Below are positions 22,224 to 29,809 of a stretch of DNA of 29,809 bases, in pieces. Under the pieces are notes generated by a model that searched no databases, had not been told where the DNA came from, and worked only from the letters and a program-made list of their open reading frames with translations. The DNA comes from Phallusia fumigata (lineage: Eukaryota > Chordata > Ascidiacea > Phlebobranchia > Ascidiidae). The stretch is from NCBI GenBank assembly GCA_008931825.1, contig QXVZ01002503.1:1-29809 (forward strand), in the 5' to 3' direction. The first letter of the stretch is position 1. Each line of letters begins with the position of its first letter. A program made the translations under genes and the position numbers.

Positions 22224-24040
22224 CAATTGTATATAATTTCTTCTTCATTATTCTAATTCCGGGAACAAGCGAACTTGTAAAATGTGCTTGTGAATGTAAA
22301 TGTGCTTTCACCTTATAGTCGTTCATGATCAAAACCAGTTAAACACTGGTATCACCAAAACGACTGGTCATCGTTGCGTGTCGATATTGAATTGGTCTAG
22401 TAAAAGTAATAACGGACAAACCTCAAGTGTTTTGGAATGTTTTCAATCTCGTAGCCTACAGCAAAAGTTTCCAATACGACTTGCGATAATGTTTGTTGCA
22501 ATATTGCGAAAATAAACACGCATACGGCAGGGGTTTAATCAAACCATTAAAGGGTTAAGGTTAAATCTAACTGAACCCTAGGGCTTAGGGGAGGGGGCAA
22601 ATATAAACACACCACGCAAATTTATTCTATGACAACAGATTAAGCAAGAATAAAACAAATTTTTACAGATATTAGAATTAAAACTGATACTAAACCACGA
22701 GGTATAGCCTATCACATTGGGACAAAACAAAACTAATCAAATCATTGTGTCAGTCGTAAAGCAACGTCTCTCAGTAGGTACTCATCAATCAATGTATCAA
22801 TATCTACGGAAGTGATACTATTGTGCTACAGAAAAAGGCTTGATTCAGTAACAGTTCAATTGTATATCTTGTGCCTCAAGAAAGGATCTGTTATTTCAAT
22901 AGCAGGAGAATCAGAAGTCATGACAAAAGCAGGGTCCCGCAACTAAAGGGCAAAGATGTATACCAGCAGCACAGATGTTAACAAAAACGTAAATTCACTA
23001 TCCGCGTGTAAAGGCAAGGGCCTATGCAATCGACTGTCAGATGTATGTTGTGAAAATTAGAAAGGTTTTCAGGGGTCACTATTACACAGGTGGTGCTATA
23101 ACAGAAAATATTTTGCAACCCGGGTTTGTCTAGGAGTAAGCAGCACATTTGACAAGGCTGCAAGTTAACGCAAGTTAACCATGTAGTTAAAGGAAATTCG
23201 CCGTTGCACAACATGAAGCAATCTTAAAGGAACAAATGCACAGACATAGAGCAAAGGCGATACCTCACAGGCTTCAATGGACGGAAAGCCTAAGAGCAGA
23301 AAGTATTGAATTAAGTCGCGATATAGATTTTGTAAAGTCAGAGCCTGGCACCTGCTTAGTGTTTTGTCACGGTTTCGAGTCGCGATCAGCTTACAGTAAA
23401 CATAAAAGCAGGAGCAGGGTTAGGAGGGCTATCATTTGATATTCTGCAGCCGTTTTTTTATTCCTATTGCCACATTAGAACAGTGCTGACAAGAGAGTGG
23501 GTGTACATCAGTTGTACCCAATGTGGGCCCCAACGCTATCCTGGGGGTGCGCTGAAAATAATTTTGACCATTTGGGGGGCGCTGAGAGAAAATTGGGATG
23601 TTAAAACGAAATGCAACGACAAGGTGATTTTTTGTACATATCTCTTCAAACGGTGTTAACAAACTGGTATCATTGCATAAGCCTCAACCGCCGTATTGCT
23701 ATTGTCCGTACAATCATTTCGTTTTTGATTTTAGTCTATTGAGGAGGGCGTTGTCAAATCACCTAGCTGTCAAGGAGGCGGTACGAGAAACAAAATGTGC
23801 AATTTGGAGTATCTAAACAACTCCATACAAAAATCCATCATCCCTTCGTCCATGCATGCCAGTGGAATATACTGAAATGATGCAATCAATATTGCCAGAC
23901 CTAAACCAAAACGTAAAAACTTCCGCACGAGAAATACAAGCAATGAAATTCACGTCTATGTCCCTGGAGAAACCGACCCATAACAAACACAGCGTAGCAA
24001 ACAAAGAGTCCGCGAGATAAAAAAAACACAGGAAGTTTCG
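22224..24040. other. 1.8 kb between paralog C and the D promoter relic, no gene recognised
   Basis: I find no exon matching the paralog family and no other recognisable domain. ORFs on either strand (for example 22300-22515, 23236-23439, 23432-23662 and 23813-24130) are under 110 codons and lack signal peptides, family motifs or splice context. Confidence 0.4.
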
Positions 24041-24260
24041 ACATGTGGCTACTAACAACTGAATTCGACCGAATGGCGCAACACGTGAGGGCTTCTGTTG
24101 TGACGAGGGGCCTCGCGCACAAAACGTCACGCCTTATTGCACGTGGCTGACCCACGCAAATGGGGGTGGATACAAAATTGTATTCTTGAATCGCTGGTTG
24201 GGTGAATCGTTCTTAAGATGTCAATCTTGTTTCTGCACGTGAAGGGAGGAGGTGTATATG
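24041..24260 (+). pseudogene. Relic promoter and degenerate first exon resembling paralog C
   Basis: 24045-24169 matches the C promoter: CGCGCACAAAACGTC at 24114 and TGACCCACGCA followed by TGGGGGTGG near 24147-24169, in the same order and spacing. An ATG at 24218 follows at about the distance seen in C. After it, TTTCTGCACGTG and AAGGGAGGAGGT resemble the end of exon 1 in B (TTCTGCACGTCGATGGGCAAGG), but the hydrophobic core is shortened and no good signal peptide remains. The alignment was made by eye. Confidence 0.45.
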
Positions 24261-24347
24261 AACAGCTTTAGATGTTAATTTTGGTTTAGAAGTTAAGTTG
24301 AAAACAAGAAGTCCGTCGAGAAGCTTGTGATAGCCAAAAGTACGTGT

Positions 24348-24385
24348 AGTTGCGAAGCAACCGTTAAGTTGCGAAGCAACCGTTT
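24348..24385. repeat. 19-bp direct repeat, each unit with a small palindrome
   Basis: AGTTGCGAAGCAACCGTTA is repeated back to back, with the last base changed in the second unit. Each unit contains GTTGC-GAA-GCAAC, able to form a 5-bp hairpin. Confidence 0.7.
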
Positions 24386-24652
24386 ATTTTTTGTGAACAA
24401 AAGGTAAAAGAAGGCTAATTGTTAGTGTACTGTTGGTAGGTTACAAGATATGTTGGTAAAAATTTATTAATAAATCCTTAGAAAGTGTTTTAGGAAAACA
24501 TATTTAAGTCACCTGAAAAAATTGACCTCAAAGACAAAATTGTTTTTCATATCACCGTGGCAGAAAACATAACAAATGTAAATATTCATAAATATTGAAT
24601 GTAACATGGTAATCAGGTAAAAATAAAAATGCAAGGATTATTTCTACAGAAC

Positions 24653-24706
24653 TCTTTAAAGCGTCAAAAACAAACCACGTCTTTAAAGCGTCAAAAACAA
24701 ACCACG
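24653..24706. repeat. Two 27-bp tandem units flanking the D block
   Basis: A 27-bp unit beginning TCTTTAAAGCGTCAAAAA occurs at 24653-24679 and 24680-24706. A third, slightly changed copy lies at 25978-26004 on the other side of the D block and the N, so the block sits between copies of the same repeat. Confidence 0.8.
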
Positions 24707-24719
24707 TCAAAACAAGCAG

Positions 24720-25903
24720 CTTCAACCGCCTCTGCCACTACAAGTACTTCCGCAACTCAACCACCGACTAACCCTGTTGTGACGACAAAGAAAACAACCC
24801 CCTGCCCTACCACATCAACAAGTCAGTTAACAATACACTTGTTTGCCCGTAAAAACCGGCGCCTAAGCATAGGCAGGCACCGTAGAGTTCAAATCTGACA
24901 AATTAGGGGAACAAAACAAGTGGTGGTGTTGAAGCCAAATGAAAAAAAAATAGTCTGATGGCTGCAGTTGTAAAACGTGCAACAATTGCAAATGCAAGCT
25001 AATGTAAAGGTTACCAAGCTCTATGACGGTACATGTTATATCAAGCGATGAAAATATGCATCAAGTTCTGCTGCTAAAGCGGAAAAATCTATCGCATTTA
25101 AAAGCAAGTAAAACAGACCCTACAGTTCATTGCAACCAACACTGATTAAATAAAACTTTGCAAAAGTTTCTCGGTTAACATGTATTAGACGAATGTTTTT
25201 ATAACGGCGACAAGGTACTTTTGGTCGGTCAGTGACCAAAATATTTGCTTCTAAATGGTTTAGACATTAAGACGTCCTTTAAAAATCACCACCAGGTTAC
25301 TTTTTATGCAGAAACGTGCCCGACTACACAATGCTCCGTTATTGCAACAGAAGTTAACACAGTAGGTACGTACCCGTGGTGTTAAAACTTTTGGCAATAC
25401 AAGGACAAACAGGTACAAACAGACATTATTTGATATCAAAGCTGCTGCTTTCAGGGCAGACAATTATTGCCTATGGGGATTTTCCCACTCGGATAAAGAC
25501 AGTTGGTTCAGATTTCTAGCCATCCCGGATTTATTCGATGCATGTTCTTGACATGACTTAAAATTGTTTTAAAACACGCCAATATAAATGTAAATGAGGA
25601 AAGCTCCTGAAATCAATTTTCGGGGTTGGTTTAAACAACTGCATGCACCGGTTGGACAGTGTAATTTTTTATCTAGTCCTCAATAACAGGTGTTAAAACG
25701 AGCTTGGATCATGTTCGATAAACTACAATCGCAATTTGCAATTTTTTTTGTTCATGTAATATGAAATCGTTAAAAAAGATTGAATTGTTTCATTTGCGTT
25801 TGCAGGCTGGACTATTTTTTGCATCCTGTCAATAGTTTTAGACACATTGATACTTATTCTATTGATTATACTCGGTATCACGATGTATCGAAGTCGATTG
25901 TGA
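24720..25903 (+). pseudogene. Paralog D: 3' fragment (stalk, transmembrane and tail exons 7-9) copied from C
   Basis: Exons 24720-24821, 25312-25365 and 25806-25903 match C exons 7, 8 and 9 in length, phase and sequence. The whole block 24716-25954, introns included, is roughly 97% identical to 20972-22206 by eye. The protein part has two changes, Gly to Val at the end of exon 8 and Thr to Ile at the start of the membrane exon; no stop or frameshift is seen. LamG exons 2-6 are missing. Homology to C begins at the GCAG acceptor of exon 7. The block ends at the N at 25955, so it may be a misplaced haplotype contig of C rather than a real fifth gene. Confidence 0.6.
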
Positions 25904-25955
25904 TGTAACCACCAGGAAAAACATTTATATTTGTGTCATCAAAACACCAAAACAN

Positions 25956-26716
25956 GAACTCTTCATTATCAGATAAAATTTTAAAGCGTCAAAAATAAAC
26001 CACGCTTCATTCTCAATAAAAAAGTGTTTGGTCTTTGGAGTTTTGTCACTAAATACACCAAGCCCACGAAAAATCTGTCAACAAAATTCTCAAGAAACGC
26101 ATTTGGCAATTCAGTCACATTAACAAGCTACCACGCCTTCAATTACCACAAGTGCAAGATATGTTGTACCGAGTCAAACAAGTCAGAATCAGCACCTTGT
26201 GGTCGCCGTTTCGAAATGCACCTGAGTTTTGGACCAACCGCATATAGCTTACTACCAAGAGGCAGGCCAGACTTCAAAGGGTCTTAGCACAAAGCATTGG
26301 GCGGGCTTGTCAGTCAAGCAAGGCAACGAACTCCTTGGAATCGTGTTTTGGAAATCCGACTTGTTTTACGCACGAACTTGGCAGGTTTCTGTCATGATAA
26401 TTGCAAAGGGCAAAGGCACTAGAGTTGGAAAATTTTTCGAACTCTAGTGCGGAGTTAGGGAAAAAGCGAAGTTAGGTGTTAACGTATTTCGATGTTACAA
26501 CACCGTAATAGCCGTTTAATGCCCCCGGTATTAATACAGCTGCCGAAGGAAAGAAACGAAATGGTACTTTTAGTTGGGTAGAACGCAATGCCTAGAAAGA
26601 GCTTGGCACAAAAAATACGATTACTGATGTTACATGAACTATTGATTTTGCAGATCTAAACTAAATCTGACACCTCCATAGCATTGGCGTAAGATCCACA
26701 TACAAGCATCGTCAAG
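25956..26716. other. Region between D and E, no gene recognised
   Basis: ORFs at 26024-26287 and 26229-26447 overlap in different frames and show no family motif. An 11-bp perfect inverted repeat (GCACTAGAGTT at 26416-26426, complement at 26440-26450, 13-base loop) is present. A pyrimidine-rich GATTTTGCAG ending near 26654 could be a splice acceptor in the leader of gene E. The last 60 bp are the E leader. Confidence 0.4.
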
Positions 26717-27618
26717 ATGTCGAAACTGTGCATCGCCCTGCTAGTCAGTATGCAGATTGTTGGTGGAATTGGACAACGTAAGAAACAAAACTTTAATCAA
26801 TATAGAGTATAGACCGTAGCTTATGTTAGGAAAATATTAGGACCCAACAACCATTTATTGATGGTGCTGCAGTATTGTGAACATGAACAATGTCTGCAAA
26901 ATGTACGGTACATACAGAAAAGAGTGTTAATCATAAACTTATACATAAATTGAAATCAGTGCATGATAATTGTTTCGTTGCAGTAAATTTCAACAAATTA
27001 TTATATCTACTCGATTTTTACGTTCGCGTAACAATTTATTAGTATTCGACATTCGTTTTTAGTGTTTTTGGAACGTCCCACAATCTACTGGTCAATAGAC
27101 ACAATCGAAGGAGACATTTTACGCCCAGATATCGGAGACATTACAAACTGGAGTGGTGACTTGNCGTCAAGATGTCGAAACTGTGCATCGCCCTGCTAGT
27201 CAGTATGCAGATTGTTGGTGGAATTGGACAACGTAAGAAACAAAACTTTAATCAATATAGAGTATAGACCGTAGCTTATGTTAGGAAAATATTAGGACCC
27301 AACAACCATTTATTGATGGTGCTGCAGTATTGTGAACATGAACAATGTCTGCAAAATGTACGGTACATACAGAAAAGAGTGTTAATCATAAACTTATACA
27401 TAAATTGAAATCAGTGCATGATAATTGTTTCGTTGCAGTAAATTTCAACAAATTATTATATCTACTCGATTTTTACGTTCGCGTAACAATTTATTAGTAT
27501 TCGACATTCGTTTTTAGTGTTTTTGGAACGTCCCACAATCTACTGGTCAATAGACACAATCGAAGGAGACATTTTACGCCCAGATATCGGAGACATTACA
27601 AACTGGAGTGGTGACTTG
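26710..27618. repeat. 454-bp exact repeat around an N at the 5' end of paralog E
   Basis: 26710-27163 reappears unchanged at 27165-27618, separated by the N at 27164. It contains exon 1, intron 1 and most of exon 2. It is best explained as an unmerged contig overlap. Confidence 0.85.
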
Positions 27619-29601
27619 TCTTCCATCAACGGAACATGTAACTACAAGAATAGCCAAATAATTGCTTGCAAATGCGCGCATCCCCGTTAAACAACAATAG
27701 ATTCTGTTTTCATGAACTTTCCTTGGAATATATGCATCTCCAAGTCTTAACATTTGACATAATAATAATACATGGCTGAACGATCTCCGTTTCAACGATT
27801 GACGAAGATTAGATAAGTTTACCCGCACGAACTTTGTGCATTGCTCTGCAGTGGTTGGCGCAGTCTAGTAAATACCTGGAAGTTTAAGTACACTTCTCTG
27901 AAGCTCAAGGGCCTTTCTATACACCTGTGGGTCTAAGGTGTTAAGCCGTAACAGGCAGCCATGGTTATCGAAAAACACTGGGGAATTAATTAGGCCTGGC
28001 GCATTGACAACCGTAAACCGTACAAAACTTACATTCTGGCAAACAAAACATTAAAAAAAAACGTTATTTAAGGAAATCGCAAATGCATTTAGTATTATAA
28101 TGTGTTACACATGCATATGTGTTATTTGCAAAAACAATACAGATGGGAAAAAACTGTTGTGTTTAGATGTCAGCACTGGTGTGGATGGTCACGCTTTAGT
28201 TCTTGACAAAATGGGAATAAGAGTTGCTAAAGATCTTATCGACACCGGTGGCGAATGCCTGTTTACCCCAACAGTTTGCGAAGGTAAGCACAGTCTTATA
28301 CTTGGGTATATTAGTATGCTATAGTTCATTGCAATTTGGACAGTTTTTGTACGGTGCAAGATAACGAAAAAACATTGTCAACATAACAAAAGAATATGTC
28401 ATGTTTATTTCCAAACAGTCGACCCATTAAAAAGCGCAAAATCTAAAAAATTGAAACTGAAGCGTCTAAAGCAATCATAACAAATCTGAGTGAATATTTA
28501 GATCATTAATAAGGCCATACTTTTTAACGAGCACACTTTTAGTCGTACAGTCAGGAAAAATAAGTTTTGAGGATTTGCGAAACCCCCTAATGTTGGACAA
28601 ATGATGGGAGACGTACTTATTACCCCAAAGCCCCCTTGTGAACCCGAAATAAATCACTTTTGGCCTCGCGCAAACCCATCAACAAGCGTCGTGCCTTTTA
28701 TCTAAACAAACGTCAAGTCTCTCTCATCGCCAGACGAAACGGCACCCCACCTATGTTAAGTGCAGACGTACAGTAATGCGGGGAACGTATATAGGTTGGA
28801 GGCCAAACGCGTGAAAAGGCTGTTCAGCCTTTGTAGAATTTGCGCCATTGACTGTGAATATGCCGTCAATTGGGGATACTTCACATTTAGGCGATACTGT
28901 TGTGGTGCAAAAACGCCCAAGGCTGTGGGGTCAGAGTTTTGGGCTTGTCGGTTTGTGTAAATTTAAGTACAATCTCCTACTTTTAGAAGAAACATAAAAC
29001 GACGTAGCTAATGCATTGAACTGCATTTCCTTTGAGCGTTATGCTGTAGAAAAGTTGTTTGCAGTGTTCTAACGTATAATTCACGTTTTTGTGTGCAATT
29101 GTACGTTTAATCCACAAAAACCAATAGTAACATTTTGTGCAGTTAGGCGCTTCTTTGCAACAGTTTGCTGATTTTGCTGTGTGGGGTCACACAAACCGAC
29201 ATTTTTTCGTAGGTTTGACGGTCGCTATGTGGATAAACGTGAAGGAGTGGACTGACCTGTTAGACTGGATATTTTGGACTGGGGCACATGTTTTCAATTA
29301 CCCTGGAATCGCAATATTTCCTGATGTCATAGATCGAATTAGTCTCTCCGTAAATGTGCTTCTGCCAGATGGTAAGTATTACACAGACTTCAAGAGCATT
29401 TCGTACCAGAANGGGGTCACACAAACCGACATTTTTTCGTAGGTTTGACGGTCGCTATGTGGATAAACGTGAAGGAGTGGACTGACCTGTTAGACTGGAT
29501 ATTTTGGACTGGGGCACATGTTTTCAATTACCCTGGAATCGCAATATTTCCTGATGTCATAGATCGAATTAGTCTCTCCGTAAATGTGCTTCTGCCAGAT
29601 G
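26717..29601 (+). CDS. Paralog E: divergent LamG-like membrane glycoprotein, 5' part only (exons 1-4)
   Basis: Exons are 26717-26777 (repeated at 27172-27232), 27518-27637 (truncated copy 27063-27163), 28167-28283 and 29213-29371 (repeated at 29443-29601). Using each once gives 152 residues, in the same phases as A-C. The signal peptide is MSKLCIALLVSMQIVGGIG. LamG-like motifs are IYWSIDTIEGD, NWSGDL and LTVAMWINVKEW; the Cys pair is GECLFTPTVC. The middle is much more divergent than among A-C (for example HALVLDKMGIRVAKDL in exon 3 and DWIFWTGAHVFNYPG in exon 4), so E is an older paralog. Exons 5-9 lie beyond the window. The duplicated exons are identical around the Ns and are assembly overlaps. 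Confidence 0.75.
27638..28166 (+). other. Intron 2 of paralog E
   Basis: A 529-bp intron with GT-AG borders (GTAACT at 27638; TTTAG before 28167). No other feature was found in it. Confidence 0.55.
28284..29212 (+). other. Intron 3 of paralog E
   Basis: A 929-bp intron with GTAAGC donor and TTCGTAG acceptor. The ORFs inside (28475-28657 minus, 28760-28960 plus) show no recognisable motif. Confidence 0.55.
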
Positions 29602-29641
29602 GTAAGTATTACACAGACTTCAAGAGCATTTCGTACCAGAA
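29183..29641. repeat. 229-bp exact repeat around an N, containing exon 4 of paralog E
   Basis: 29183-29411 is repeated unchanged at 29413-29641 with the N at 29412 between. Exact identity up to the N suggests an unmerged contig overlap rather than exon duplication. Confidence 0.85.
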
Positions 29642-29809
29642 GTGTTAAGACAACTGTAGAGATTCGTTTAAAACGTTTCGATCACAGACAAATTGACTTT
29701 GAAATCGAATTAAACGTCAAAATGTATGTTAACTGTTTCGGACAATGTCGAAGTAGTGACTATTCGGTGTTCGTTTTTTGATCGTCTGCAAAGAGGTTGC
29801 TTGCCAGCT

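Noticed and set aside
23813..24155. Overlapping minus-strand ORFs of 84-105 codons
   Set aside because: They partly lie over the conserved promoter-like blocks shared with 17795-17977; the similarity between the two places is at DNA level and the frames are not jointly conserved.
26024..26447. Two overlapping ORFs of 72-87 codons as a possible small gene
   Set aside because: Different frames, no recognisable domain, no splice pattern that joins them convincingly.
1..29809. CRISPR arrays, bacterial operons or prophage features
   Set aside because: No regularly spaced repeats, ribosome binding sites or long uninterrupted ORFs; the spliced genes show a eukaryotic genome.

Overview
This is invertebrate genomic DNA: AT-rich, with genes split into many short exons, GT-AG introns and AATAAA signals, and no prokaryotic features. 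The gene style, the high allelic divergence and a LamG/mucin family in tandem would fit a tunicate such as Ciona, but that is inference from style and no species marker is visible. Six single-N positions (941, 3322, 19567, 25955, 27164, 29412) mark contig joins. Five are flanked by a duplicated stretch, and the sixth closes a block that repeats gene C's 3' end. The window therefore contains unmerged overlaps and haplotypes that should not be read as biological duplications.

Layout. (1) 173-1932, minus strand: a small four-exon coiled-coil protein gene, present once complete (1045-1932) and once as a divergent, probably allelic partial copy (173-940). (2) About 1.9-2.9 kb: the shared 5' region of two divergently transcribed genes. 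(3) 2876-5412, plus strand: a seven-exon Canopy (CNPY3/4-type) ER co-chaperone gene, 247 aa. (4) 6.1-29.8 kb, plus strand: a tandem array of paralogous nine-exon genes for type I membrane glycoproteins. Each has a signal peptide, one laminin-G/concanavalin-A-like domain spread over five exons, a Thr/Pro mucin-like stalk, one transmembrane helix and a short tail. Complete copies are A (6494-11351, 370 aa), B (13312-17171, 356 aa) and C (18046-22155, 334 aa). D is a 3' fragment (24720-25903) downstream of a promoter relic. E (26717 to the window end) is a divergent copy with its first four exons visible.

A and B come from a tandem duplication that includes promoter and 3' flank. C and D share another promoter type and a shorter tail. 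Exon sequences do not follow the intron phylogeny: in exons 3 and 6, A matches C better than its sister B, which suggests exon-scale gene conversion. The stalk exon carries a 24-bp coding minisatellite that varies in copy number between paralogs. This array of cell-surface lectin-like glycoproteins is the most interesting system here; tandem duplication, conversion and stalk-length variation are what a recognition family would show, but no function can be assigned from sequence alone.

Other structures: a hammerhead-ribozyme-like fold at the tip of a long hairpin in intron 2 of B (minus strand), and a MITE-like element with TA target duplication in intron 3 of A.
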